DNA from: Chara braunii | Lineage: Eukaryota > Streptophyta > Charophyceae > Charales > Characeae | Assembly (NCBI GenBank): GCA_003427395.1 | Contig: BFEA01000150.1 | Location: 1,955,896 to 1,977,497, forward strand | Length of the DNA: 21,602 bases | Reading direction: 5' to 3' | Shown here: positions 1 to 8,269 of the stretch, piece after piece | Position numbering within the stretch: position 1 is the stretch's first letter | Layout: the number at the start of each line of letters is the position of its first letter | Program-made: the position numbers and the translations under genes | Notes under the pieces: generated by a model | Databases searched by the model: none | What the model was told of the DNA's origin: nothing | The model's input: the letters and a program-made list of their open reading frames with translations, nothing else

Positions 1-92
<92 letters not shown>
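1..92. repeat. Compound microsatellite (CT)38(GT)8
   Basis: The window opens inside an uninterrupted CT dinucleotide run (1-76) that switches directly to GT (77-92). The left edge is cut by the window, so the true length is unknown. A second compound CT/GT tract lies near 1951-2037 in this window, with the two dinucleotides in the opposite order. Confidence 0.98.
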
Positions 93-238
93 CACCTGGC
101 TGTCCAAAGGACACTGGAACCGATGATGTGGAATCTGTTGGCAATTCTGGTTGTCGGAGTTGTCTTAGTGGTTGCCATTGAAAATGAACTCCCTTTTCCA
201 GGTGCTTGTAGAGCCTGACAAGCAGCAAAACATATGGG

Positions 239-285
239 GCCGATCCAGACCCAGAAGCTGTGGATGCAGCCGATCCAGACCCAGA
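239..285. repeat. Two-copy 30-bp period direct repeat
   Basis: The 17-mer GCCGATCCAGACCCAGA occurs at 239-255 and again at 269-285. The surrounding stretch 93-433 is otherwise unremarkable. Overlapping open frames on both strands here show no recognisable protein, so I see no gene in it. Confidence 0.8.
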
Positions 286-433
286 GGCCATTGGGTGGGC
301 TACCATGCATGCACACCAGAGATGAGTGGCGTCCTCCAACGAGAGATGGGCCCAGACAGCACAGAACACCAATTGATGTACATACCTTTCCTGTGCACCA
401 CAGAACCATTGGGAAGCGGGAATCGAGGTCGAC

Positions 434-447
434 GGTCAACCCAGTTT
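434..447. repeat. Target-site duplication, tail side of U6 insert
   Basis: On the minus strand this 14-mer reads AAACTGGGTTGACC. The copy on the other side of the insert (570-583) reads AAACTGGTTTCACC, so 12 of 14 bases agree. One copy abuts the U6 5' end and the other abuts its A-rich tail (448-460), exactly where a LINE-type duplication should be. Confidence 0.7.
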
Positions 448-460
448 TCTTTTTCTTTTT

Positions 461-568
461 CCAAATTTGGACCGCCATTTCGCGATTTATGCATGTCATC
501 CTTGCGGAGGGGCCATGCTAATATTCTGTGTATTATCACAATTCAATTTATTGGATGTCCCAATGGAC
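461..568 (-). pseudogene. U6: U6 snRNA retropseudogene
   Basis: Read on the minus strand from 568 to 461, the sequence follows plant-type U6 spliceosomal RNA along its whole length. It has the GGGACATCC 5' region, then ATTAGCATGGCCCC, then GCAAGGATGACATGCATAAATCG, then AAATGG and GTCCAAATTT near the 3' end. U6 pairs with U4, U2 and the 5' splice site in the spliceosome. The invariant ACAGAGA box reads ACACAGA here, there is a GCG insertion near the 3' end, and the 5' stem-loop is altered. No plant upstream sequence element is visible before it and no good TATA box lies at the right spacing. The copy is therefore almost certainly inactive. It is followed on the minus strand by an A-rich tail and bracketed by near-identical 14-mers, as expected for LINE-mediated retroposition of the RNA. 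Confidence 0.9.
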
Positions 569-569
569 A

Positions 570-583
570 GGTGAAACCAGTTT
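570..583. repeat. Target-site duplication, 5' side of U6 insert
   Basis: This is the partner of 434-447. It matches 12 of 14 bases and lies one base from the first nucleotide of the U6 copy. Confidence 0.7.
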
Positions 584-1020
584 CTAGATGCTATTCTATT
601 CAAAAAGGAGAAGAACGATGATAAATTTTCAAAGACGGATCCATTTTTGCAAGGCTGGTATTAAGAGCTTGAAAAAGAAAGAAAAAAAAAAAGAAGACGA
701 AGAGGAAAGGGCGCTTTCAGTTCCGATGTAAGGACTAGGATTCAATGACATTGTCGAGATCCCGACAGCAAGACGGTGAAGCAAAGGTGGGAACAACTGA
801 GCCTGCATAACTGTAGGCCGCAGTATGCGACACCAAGAAGGAAGTTTCAGCCTGAACCTTAGTCCGTATTTGGCCCACATGCATCCAGCAAAGGGCTAGA
901 GTTGAGTAAGCCTGTTTTTGTGTTGCTCGTTTTTCTCCCCCTCTTAACTCTCTTTTTTCTATTGGAAGGAAGGGGGATTTTGGGGGGGGCGGGAGCATTA
1001 CCTGCTAGAAACCGGTGCCG
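584..1020. other. Unique intergenic sequence, no gene seen
   Basis: I see an A/G-rich patch (about 672-711), a short C/G run near 980-993 and no credible coding region. The motif CCTGCTAGAAACC at about 1000 recurs at about 1549 in the same orientation. This hints at an old repeat copy, but I could not define its limits. Confidence 0.5.
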
Positions 1021-1025
1021 GCATC

Positions 1026-1086
1026 CCATTTTATTATATATTAATTATTAATTAATAATTATATAATGGAATATACTCTATAGAGT
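1026..1086. repeat. AT-rich palindromic block
   Basis: The core ATTATTAATTAATAAT (1044-1059) is a perfect palindrome. It sits inside a longer imperfect dyad flanked by CCATTTTATTATATA and TATATAATGG. A second perfect palindrome, ACTCTATAGAGT, follows at 1075-1086. Such tracts can extrude cruciforms and are common insertion targets. No transposon or promoter can be assigned to it. Confidence 0.8.
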
Positions 1087-1114
1087 CTATACATACCATA
1101 CAGCATAGGGCCTC

Positions 1115-1221
1115 GCTCCACTACTCACCAAATCTCCAAAATGAGAATGAATCTTCCGCAAGAACATGGGAGGATACACCCCCTTATTTTTGTCATTTGT
1201 GCATGTGGTGAGTAGTGGAGC
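1115..1221. repeat. Perfect 15-bp inverted repeat, 77-bp spacer
   Basis: GCTCCACTACTCACC (1115-1129) is repeated inverted as GGTGAGTAGTGGAGC (1207-1221). Similarity continues weakly outward (GGGC on both sides). It could be a very short foldback element or a hairpin in a transcript. There is no further support for either. Confidence 0.85.
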
Positions 1222-1279
1222 AATGCCCATAGAAGCGCTGTTCTCCAATCTGGGGAATTGATCCTATAGCGCTTGTATT

Positions 1280-1310
1280 AAAAGAAAGAAAGAAAGAAAG
1301 AAAGAAAGAA
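1280..1310. repeat. (AAAG)n microsatellite
   Basis: About seven AAAG units, uninterrupted. Confidence 0.95.
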
Positions 1311-1329
1311 TGTGCCAAGCCCATTTGAT

Positions 1330-1366
1330 TGTGAGCTGTCGAGATGCATGATCTTGACAGCTCACA
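1330..1366. repeat. Strong hairpin, 15-bp stem
   Basis: TGTGAGCTGTCGAGA (1330-1344) pairs with TCTTGACAGCTCACA (1352-1366) around a 7-nt loop, with one G-T wobble. No U-tract or gene lies next to it, so it is not a terminator. The stretch 1367-1687 downstream holds nothing else that I can identify. Confidence 0.85.
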
Positions 1367-1687
1367 GTCCATGCGATCAGGGCACTCTTTCTCTGATGAT
1401 CTGGGTGCTACCATCTTCACCCAAACAGAATGTCCGGTTGGTACCTCTGTATCTGGGGCAACGTTCAGTCCACGTGCAGTTATAATGGCCGGGGATTCTA
1501 TTCGGGTGGAGACGGGGTAGCAGGTAGCAGGTTAGTGCGCAGAGTTTACTCCTGCTAGAAACCAAGCTCAGCATTCCTTTAGGCATTTGTATAACGACTG
1601 ACTCTGCCACTCCTCATGTTTTTATTCACAACATTCGACCTCAGCTCTACAATCTGCAATCCTCCCTCGCCGATTGCAAAGCTGTTC

Positions 1688-1880
1688 TTAAACCACCAGT
1701 ACGTTTCCCAGCTGTTTTTTTTTTTTTTTTTTTTTGAAGTTGTGGCTTGCATTCAGGTGCAACTTTCGGGGTTTGGCCTCCGTAGCAAAATGACTGGCTG
1801 TGCAAGACGAAAAGAGGCCCACGGCTCCCCGGGCATTTCTAGCCCCGGAGAAAGTGCCTTGGACGTACTAGCGGTTCAAA
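1688..1880 (+). mobile_element. Small TIR element, copy 1
   Basis: The left end reads TTAAACCACCAGTACGTTTC. The right end, read inward on the other strand, is GAACCGCTAGTACGTCC, an imperfect inverted match. The element is about 193 bp, has no coding capacity and contains a run of 21 T (1715-1735). Its interior aligns with copy 3 (about 10027-10207) in the opposite orientation: shared blocks include AGTTG-GGCT-GCAT, CTTTCGGGG, GCAAAATG and a CAGCCC-GGAGAAA-like segment near the right end. This makes it a dispersed family member rather than a chance dyad. The probable class is a non-autonomous DNA transposon (MITE). Confidence 0.7.
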
Positions 1881-1891
1881 AAACTAAGGAC

Positions 1892-1920
1892 AACGACAAC
1901 AACAACAACAACCACAACAT
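1892..1920 (+). repeat. Degenerate (CAA)n tract
   Basis: An imperfect CAA/CGA trinucleotide run just beyond the right end of TIR element copy 1. Confidence 0.8.
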
Positions 1921-1950
1921 GACAAACAAAGGAAGGCGAGACGGGTGCTT

Positions 1951-1971
1951 GTGTGTGTGTGTACGAGATTG

Positions 1972-2037
<66 letters not shown>
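1951..2037. repeat. Compound microsatellite (GT)6 ... (CT)32
   Basis: GT repeats at 1951-1962, a short spacer, then an uninterrupted CT run at 1974-2037. The long open frames over it encode only Ser-Leu or Arg-Glu dipeptide repeats and are artefacts of the microsatellite. Confidence 0.97.
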
Positions 2038-2039
<2 letters not shown>

Positions 2040-2082
2040 CACCCAGCTGTGCATGGTTCTGCCTTCCTCCCAGCCACACTGG

Positions 2083-2140
2083 CTTCTGCCTCCACTGGAT
2101 CGTCCAGGTTCCTTCTGCCTCCGCTGGATCGTCCATCTTC
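2083..2140. repeat. 29-bp tandem duplication
   Basis: CTTCTGCCTCC-CTGGATCGTCCA occurs at 2083 and again at 2112 with a few substitutions. The following 2141-2460 contains nothing that I recognise. Confidence 0.8.
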
Positions 2141-2469
2141 CTGGCACTGCCCAGCCCGATTGTGTGTAATCACTTGCCATGCGCTTTCCTTCACCCTTCC
2201 ACTCAGCCGCTCTCTCCTCCTAGTGGATGCACACTGTGAGATGCTCACACATCAAGGGCACCACACAGTATAACTTGCCAGCAGGTAAGCACTCAACTGG
2301 GGACCGCTCTGGTACCAATTTGCAAGGAAACCACACTGGAGGAATTCAAATGACAAGCATAATGAACTCTTCTGAACGCTTGTGAACCCTCGTGAACTCA
2401 AGGATCAATAGCTGGCCACCTTCCCTTATAGATCTATTGTGGGATCAATCGCTGGCTTTCAAACCGTTA

Positions 2470-3834
2470 GTCCCTATAGATAAACTAGCCCTAGACCCTG
2501 CCACCTGGACCTGGACCACATCGTTGGGAAGGAGGAGAGTATGTGTTCCCTCCCTTCACACTCTTACGGTTAAATCTACATACCATTTACTGAGACCAAG
2601 AATTAATATGAAAGATAGTGGACGCTGGCAGGAGCTGGGGCGTTGCCCTGTAACCTGCCAATGGCAGGAGTGTGAGGCCTTGTAGACTCGGAGAGGTCTG
2701 GGGAATTGTTGAGGGAGGAAGGCAATCCAGTGGCGAACTGGGGGGGGGGGGGGGGGGGGGGGGGCTGCCTTGACAACCTATGGGTCTAGGCCCTAGGGTT
2801 AGTCTAGGTGGCGAGAACAAGTCAGCTATGCCTGACGCTGGCTAGGATGGCATCGTCTCTGAGATGGAATGTCCTGGTACAGGGAAGGCTAGGAGTTGTT
2901 CTAGAATTAGGAGGCCAGATTTGCTGATACAGCATACATACTAATCTCCATCATCTTTAGCATCATCATCATTAATATCATTATCTCACAGTTTCCATGG
3001 AAGAAAAAAAAAAGATGGATGAAACACCTTAACATAAGCAAGGAAGCACATCGAGATATCAGGTGGTTGAAATCCATGAAATCTAAGCCAGCCAAGGTAG
3101 CGTCATCACAATGGCAGGTGGAACACCGCTGCCTGCCCACAAACGCCTGGCTCATTGATAGGACATCCCTAGAGCAAAGAGGGTTAGCACTACCTAACCG
3201 TGGTATAAGCTTTGCCCCGCAACTTTTCCCTCAAGGTAGATTGCAGAAACCATCGAACATATCTTTCTCCAGTTGCCGGGGGCGGTCTGGTTATGGAGAT
3301 GGTGGGGATAGAATTTGGGGTCAAATCATCCCATCCCAGACATGGCCCTGGCACTGGCAGGCTTTGCTGTGTGAAACCTGGCCCCCTGGTCAGTTACACC
3401 CCTTCACTCATAACCCATACAAAATGGGCAGGAAGGTCATTCTTTGGGCTTTGTGGTTTCGTCGATGTACATTTGAAATGGAGGGGGTTAGACTGGATGG
3501 GCCAGACTTTACTGAAACTACCCAACAACAAATTCAAACAGTTATTGCATCTCAATGGGGAAAGGTGAAACAAAAGATTCAGCATTTATCAACTAAATCA
3601 GAAATGATCAAACACATTAAACAATTCAATGGCGCATGGCTTGGGAGACCCCAAGGGAGGAAGCTGGGAGAAATTAAATGGAAAGGGGCTGAGGGAGAGG
3701 ACCAAGAAGAATATCAGGAAGACTTGAGAAGGGTTTATTGCTTGAAGTTTTTCATGATTGGACAAACCTGGACCCATCTGTTCCCCTTCCTCCGCGCTCC
3801 GATTTCTCGGATCTCTTTCCCCCTTCACAGTTGA
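2470..3834 (+). pseudogene. LINE ORF2 3'-part, copy 1, decayed
   Basis: This is a broken fragment of a non-LTR (L1-type) retrotransposon ORF2, covering the region after the reverse transcriptase. The first block (about 2470-2640) encodes a segment with DPATWTWT and LTVKSTYHLLRP. It matches DPLEWTWS and LTVKSAYMMLRP in copy 2. The second block (3019 onward) encodes HRCLPTNAWLIDRTSLE, the N-terminal part of the zf-RVT zinc-finger region. Next, in a shifted frame, comes the EHIF segment, and then WALWFRRC and MEGVRLDG, again parallel to copy 2. The blocks are separated by about 350 bp with no counterpart in copy 2, including a run of 25 G (2740-2764) and an ATC-rich patch (about 2948-2988). The frame breaks again near 3220-3300, which destroys the zinc-binding cysteines. 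No reverse transcriptase motif is present. No A-rich tail is visible before the TIR element at 3907. Confidence 0.8.
2740..2764. repeat. Poly-G run (25 G)
   Basis: An uninterrupted homopolymer inside the insert that splits LINE copy 1. Its length may be affected by sequencing error. Confidence 0.95.
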
Positions 3835-3848
3835 GTCTGGTACCTACC

Positions 3849-3953
3849 TCTGGGATCGAGGGTGTGGCCGTTTGTGTGTCTAGATGAGAGGATTCTGGTG
3901 AGTTTCTTAAACCATCAGTCCCTTTCCCCGCGTGGGATCGAGGGCGTGGCAGT
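3849..3953. repeat. Direct repeat TGGGATCGAGGG-GTGGC, 82-bp offset
   Basis: TGGGATCGAGGGTGTGGC lies just upstream of TIR element copy 4. TGGGATCGAGGGCGTGGC lies inside that element. The shared block suggests that the sequence before 3907 is a rearranged piece of the same family. Confidence 0.7.
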
Positions 3954-4056
3954 TACCACGGAGGCCCGATTCGGCCTCCAGCGCTGACCGCATCCATCGG
4001 CCGCACTTGGTGCACAGCGCCCGCGGTCGATATATGAGAAAGGTACTGGCGGTTTT
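3907..4056 (+). mobile_element. Small TIR element, copy 4
   Basis: The left end TTAAACCATCAGTCCCTTTC and the right end (read inward on the minus strand) AAAACCGCCAGTACCTTTC form an imperfect terminal inverted repeat. The element is about 150 bp, GC-rich and non-coding. A short internal hairpin, GGAGGCCCGATTCGGCCTCC, lies near the middle. The right end runs into TTTTGGCGCC, an E2F-like site. The family is the same as at 1688, 9801, 10027 and 13692. The left flank carries TTAA; the right-hand TTAA would have decayed to TTGG. Confidence 0.65.
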
Positions 4057-4787
4057 GGCGCCTTTGTTTTCAGTGAATAGGTAGCTTAGTTAAGCCAATC
4101 ATATTTTATCAAAGAGTCCCTCGAGATCGGTGAGCCAACAATCCTGTTCAGCGAACCCCCTGGCTTCCTCAGGGCAGTCAATGCTGACAGGAAAACTTTC
4201 AGTCTTCCTCACTTGTTCAAAGTAACTGTTGTATTGATGTATTCATTTGGGATGGCGGTCCCCACAAATAGATTGGAGTAGCCTCATCTCCTACTTGGGG
4301 GGAATGCTCATATCATCTCCCCTAGTAAGGAAGTTCAGGCTTTTTCCTTTAGGAAACCAAGTGAACCCGCCCCAGCGACGCTGCGGCAGCGGGAGAGGGG
4401 CGAGGGCGAACAAAAAGAAAGAATGCAAGAATGTATTGAGACTCAGAGGGGAACATGCAATCAAATTCTGAGCGACGCTGTCATCAGAGACAACAAAATG
4501 TATGATTATCCCAAGATTGATCAAACGAACTAAAGGATTGAAGAGCGTTCAAGTTTGAACTTGGAAATAAGGAAAAAAGAGATATGTAAGAGAGCGGAAA
4601 TCAATCTAATTAAGTCATCAAGAACAAAAGTATATCTAATCTCCGTACAATTTAGCGGGTGGCAGCTTTGCGCGACAGATGCCCTTCGTCTGATAGTCTG
4701 GTGGTCGAGCCGGACTTTGCTGCTCCAACTGCTGCGTGATGTCGATTGTGGTGGACGCCGGGAAGGCGGTTGAGCTGGCTTGGTTTG
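4057..4787. other. Intergenic sequence, no gene seen
   Basis: Short open frames occur on both strands but lack recognisable domains, consistent codon use or neighbouring signals. From about 4780 the sequence starts to resemble the duplicated unit described next. Confidence 0.5.
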
Positions 4788-4821
4788 TCGTCGAGGAGCG
4801 TCTTGAGCTTGGAGGCGTGGC

Positions 4822-5051
4822 GTAGCATGGTTATCGCCGAGGAGCGCCTTGAGCTTGGAGGTATGCCACAGCACGCGAAATGATATGAGACCTGTATGTA
4901 GGGAAGGGCGGGAGAGGCCGGTGGTGCTGGCTGTGGTGGAGGAAGATGAGGTTGTTAAGGTAGCATGGTTATCGCCGAGGAGCGCCTTGAGCTAGGAGGT
5001 ATGCCACAGCACGCGAAATGATATGAGACTTGTATGTAGGGAAGGGCGGGA
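4822..5051. repeat. 92-bp direct duplication, 138-bp period
   Basis: The unit starting GTAGCATGGTTATCGCCGAG occurs at 4822-4913 and at 4960-5051 with about two mismatches. A third, partial unit (CGAGGAGCGTCTTGAGCTTG) precedes the first at about 4792. The high identity implies recent local duplication. No protein or RNA gene is evident. Confidence 0.9.
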
Positions 5052-5540
5052 CGAATGATCTATGAGGGGATGGACCTGGCATGCGGAGCATAGTGATAAG
5101 TATTGCAATGTTCGGCATACCAGGAGCCTGCACCGGTCCAACATGTCCTGGAGAGAATACAAAGCAGGAAGAGGAGAGAGCATTTGTGAGGATGCAATGA
5201 TGACAAAGAAAAAGAAAAAAAATTTAAAAAAAATAGAAAAGTGCAAAAGAATGTTCAGGGTTCGTCGTTCTGCTTTCTTTTATGCCCCTCCCTCCTCGTG
5301 CTCTTTTGTTCCCTCCTCCGTCCTTCCCCAACGTTTGCCTTCCAAAATACATGTCTCCTCCTTCATGTTCGCTCGCCTCCAATCATCATTTACGAAAATT
5401 TTACCCAACAAATAAGAACGAACAAAAAAATGAAGTCTTATCCATCACTTCAGCCCTTCGTCCATGCTTTGCCGATCACACCCATGCAAAGTTGGCTGCC
5501 TTCCGCCGCTCTCCTCTCCGCTGCTACGCTTCTTCAGTGT
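5052..5540. other. Transition into pyrimidine-rich DNA, no gene seen
   Basis: An A-rich patch (about 5205-5240) is followed by sequence that becomes steadily richer in C and T on the plus strand. The open frames here run into the minisatellite and are explained by its lack of purines. Confidence 0.5.
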
Positions 5541-5549
5541 CCTCTCTCC

Positions 5550-7078
5550 TTCGTGTGCCCTCCCTTTCCTATGCTATGCCACTTTCCTCTCGATCGCGCT
5601 GGCAGCTGGCTACGCTATACCACTCTCCTCTCGATCGTGCTGCTAGCTGGCTGCGTTCTCCCGCTTTCCTCTTGGATCCTTCTTTCCCGCCCTCCGATCT
5701 CCCGTGCAGTCTCCTTGGCCCTTGGTGTGCCCTCTCCTTCCTACATTATCCTGCTCTTCTCCCGTCTCCTTCGTGTCCCCTCCCTTTGCCCCATGCAGTC
5801 TCCTTTCCCCTTGGTGTTCCTCCCCCATCCTACCTTATGCCACTCTCTTCATCTCTTCGTCTTCGCGTTCTGCCCTTCATCTCTTCGTCCCTTCGCGTTC
5901 TGCTCTTCATCTCTCCGAATCCTGCCCTCCCACTTTCCCCCTCCCTTCATCTCTTCGTCTTCGCGTTCTGCCCTTCTGCCTCTCCCGCTTCCTCCATTTC
6001 CTCGCTGCTCTTCCTGCTTTTCGTCTTTGAATCCTGCCCTCCCTCTTCTCCCCCTCCCTCCATCTGCTCGTTGCTCTTCCTGCTCTTCGTCTTCACATCC
6101 TGTCACCGTCTTCTCATCCGGTCCTTCCGCTTCTCCCCCTCGTTCCATCTCCTCACTGCTCTTCGCATCCTGTCTTTGTCTTCACATCCTGCCCTCCCGC
6201 TTCTCCCATCTTTGCACTCCCGCGTCTCCCCATCTCCTCGTTGCTCTTCGCATCCTGTTTTCGTCTTTGCATGTCCTCGCTGGTCTTCCTGCTCTTCGTC
6301 TTCACATCCTGTCTCCGTCTTCGCATCCTGCTCTCCGATTCTCCCCCTCCCTCCATCTTGTCACTACTCTTCACATCCTGTCTTCGTCTTCGCATCGTGC
6401 TCTCCCGCTTCTCCCCCTCCCTCCGTCTCTTCACTTTTGCACTCCCGCTTCTCTCCCTCCCTCCATCTCTTCATTTTCGTACTCCTGCTTCTCACCCTCC
6501 CTCCATCTCCTCGCTTCTATTCCCGCCCTTCGTCTTCACATCCTGCCCTCCCGCTTCTCTAGTGCTCCTCGCCGTCCCTCCATCTGCTCGCTGCTCTTCG
6601 TGCCCTTTGTGCCCTTCATCTTCGCATCCTGCCTTCCCACTCCTCCCCCTCCCTCCATTTCCTCGCTGCTCTTCCTGCACTTCGTCTTCGCATCCTGCCC
6701 TCCTACTCCTCCCCCTCCCTCCATCTCTGAGCTGCTGTTCCTGCCCTTCGTCTTCACATACTGCCCTTTCGCTTCTCCCCCTCCGTCGATTGCCTCGCTC
6801 CTCTTCCTGCCCTTCGTCTTTGCATCCTGCTCTCCCGCTCCAACCCCTCACTTCATCTCCTCGCTGTTGTTCCTACTCTGCGAAGCCCTCCTGCATCTCC
6901 TCCTCCCTCCATCTCCCCACTGTTTCCCCCCTCCTGCTACTTCCCCCTCCTCCCATCTTCTCCATCCGTCCATCTGCTCGCTGCTCTTCTTCGTGTATGG
7001 TCATCCCGCTTCTCCCCCTCCCTCCATCTCCAAGCTGCTCTTCCTGCCCTTCCACTTCTCCCCCTCCTTCCATCTCTT
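5550..7078. repeat. Pyrimidine-rich minisatellite array
   Basis: Almost the entire plus strand is C and T. From about 5840, units built on CTTCGTCTTCACATCCTGCC, CTCCCGCTTCTCCCC and CTCCATCTCCTCGCTGCTC repeat with many indels. In the best-ordered part (about 6640-6840) the spacing of the CTCCCC block is 66, 66 and 63 bp; elsewhere spacings of 70 and 40 bp occur. Because 66 is a multiple of three and stop codons need purines, long open frames arise on the plus strand (up to 613 codons) and on the minus strand. The predicted plus-strand peptide is a 22-residue Ser/Pro/Leu-rich repeat with no domain. A related 5550-5840 segment has its own shorter repeats (TCTCGATCG-GCTGCTAGCTGGCT). I regard it as non-coding. 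The homopurine-homopyrimidine strand bias makes triplex formation plausible. Confidence 0.85.
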
Positions 7079-7317
7079 ATAAATAATAAAAACCAAAACC
7101 AAAAAATAAAAAACCACTCACCTTGATTGGCCATCGCGACGCGGTCTCTCACACCTCCAACCCGCTTTAATCACCCTTGTGAACTCCTGCATTTCTTCCT
7201 CTCGCCCCTCCGGTAGATCTCCTTCGTTGGCCGCCTCAAACTTTCTTTGAAGCAACACGCGATCTGTCCCACCTTTTCCAAGCCGCTTTCGTCAACCTCA
7301 TGAACTCGTGCGTGATC
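7079..7317. other. Spacer between minisatellites, no gene seen
   Basis: A degenerate pair of segments (CAACCCGCTTTAATCACCC and CAAGCCGCTTTCGTCAACC, each followed by TGAACTC) shows that local duplication continues here. No gene is evident. Confidence 0.5.
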
Positions 7318-7640
7318 CTCCGACCCGTGCACACACCAGCGCACATCCAGGTATGCCATCAACCTCGTACTCACACCCGCACACACACCAGCGCACATGC
7401 ACGTATCCTGTGCACGCATACCACCCACCTGCGAACGACCCTGCACATCTGCCACCTCACCCATGCATCGCACCAACCAAGTCGTCAACACTATCGATCT
7501 CGCACATGCACATATGCCACCAACCACTCATACTCACACCCTCACACACACCAGCACACATGCATGTATGCCGTCGACCTCGTACTCACACCCGCAAACA
7601 CACCAGCGCACATGCACGTATCCTGCGCATGTATAGCCCC
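7318..7640. repeat. CA-rich minisatellite
   Basis: Repeated blocks of CTCGTACTCACACCCGCA, CACACACCAGCGCACATGCA and CGTATCCTG or TGTATGCCGTCGACC recur at about 7360, 7530 and 7577 with variable spacing. The peptides over it consist of His/Thr-rich repeats, so it is not a gene. Confidence 0.85.
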
Positions 7641-7716
7641 CTTGCCCCTCGACGTTTGTGTCCTCAGGCAGTCTCCTTCCCCGGCTCGCTACACTATGTC
7701 GCCCTTCTCTCAATCG

Positions 7717-8100
7717 CGCTCCTGGGCGGCCGCGCTTGCTTGCTCGCAACGGATCCAAGCAGCGCTGGTCCGTTTCAATCCGGCCATGGCCCAGAAACTT
7801 CGTGGCGTGCACCCTCGGGTTGGGGCCGACCTCCGCTATCGAGAAACTTCGCGCCGGGCCACGCCCATCTTCGCGACGTGCCACAACGCGCGACTGGTTC
7901 CCCCTGCCCGCGCTCCTGGGTGGCCGCGCTCGCTTGCTCGCAACAAGATCCAAGCAGCGCTGGTCCGTTTCAATCCGGCCATGGCCCAGAAACTTCGTGG
8001 CGTGCACCCTCGGGTTGGGCCCGACCTCCGCGAAACTTCGCGCCAGGCCACGCCCATCTTCGCGGCGTGCCACAACGCGCGACTGGTTCCCTCTGCCCCG
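7717..8100. repeat. GC-rich 194-bp tandem duplication
   Basis: Unit 1 (7717-7910) and unit 2 (7911-8100) begin CGCTCCTGGG-GGCCGCGCT. Both contain GATCCAAGCAGCGCTGGTCC, CATGGCCCAGAAACTTCGTG and CCACAACGCGCGACTGGTTC. They differ by a few substitutions and small indels, including loss of about 6 bp (TATCGA) in unit 2. The block is CpG-rich compared with its surroundings. Both strands stay open over it, but no domain is visible in any frame. Confidence 0.92.
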
Positions 8101-8180
8101 ACAAAACAGGGCCTGCCGGAAAAATGGGTCCGCGGCCCCAACAAAAAGCGCCTGGCGGAAAAATGGGTCCGCGGGCCCAC
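8101..8180. repeat. About 40-bp tandem duplication
   Basis: Two units share GGAAAAATGGGTCCGCGG and follow the 194-bp repeat directly, which continues the pattern of nested local duplication. Confidence 0.9.
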
Positions 8181-8254
8181 ACGGCGGCGGCCGGTTTCTG
8201 CTGGGCCCGTCACGCGAGACCCTCTTCTTCCTTTAGAGTATATTAGAGGGGGGG

Positions 8255-8269
8255 AAAAAAAAAAAAAAA
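8255..8269 (+). repeat. Poly-A run (15 A)
   Basis: A run of seven G leads into 15 A. It could mark the 3' end of an old retroposed sequence on the plus strand, but no recognisable body precedes it. Confidence 0.9.

Noticed and set aside
1330-1366. Rho-independent terminator
   Set aside because: The hairpin lacks a following T-run and lies in eukaryotic intergenic DNA with no gene next to it.
1868-2273. Arg-Glu and Ser-Leu repeat proteins
   Set aside because: These are direct translations of the (CT)n microsatellite in alternative frames.
5241-7082. 613-codon plus-strand open frame and overlapping frames of 281-426 codons
   Set aside because: The sequence is a pyrimidine-rich tandem repeat lacking the purines needed for stop codons. 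Several frames on both strands stay open, the peptide is a Ser/Pro/Leu repeat with no domain, and no start context or flanking gene structure supports it.
7318-7640. CRISPR-like array
   Set aside because: The repeated blocks have irregular spacing and similar, not unique, intervening sequence. This is a CA-rich minisatellite in a eukaryotic genome.
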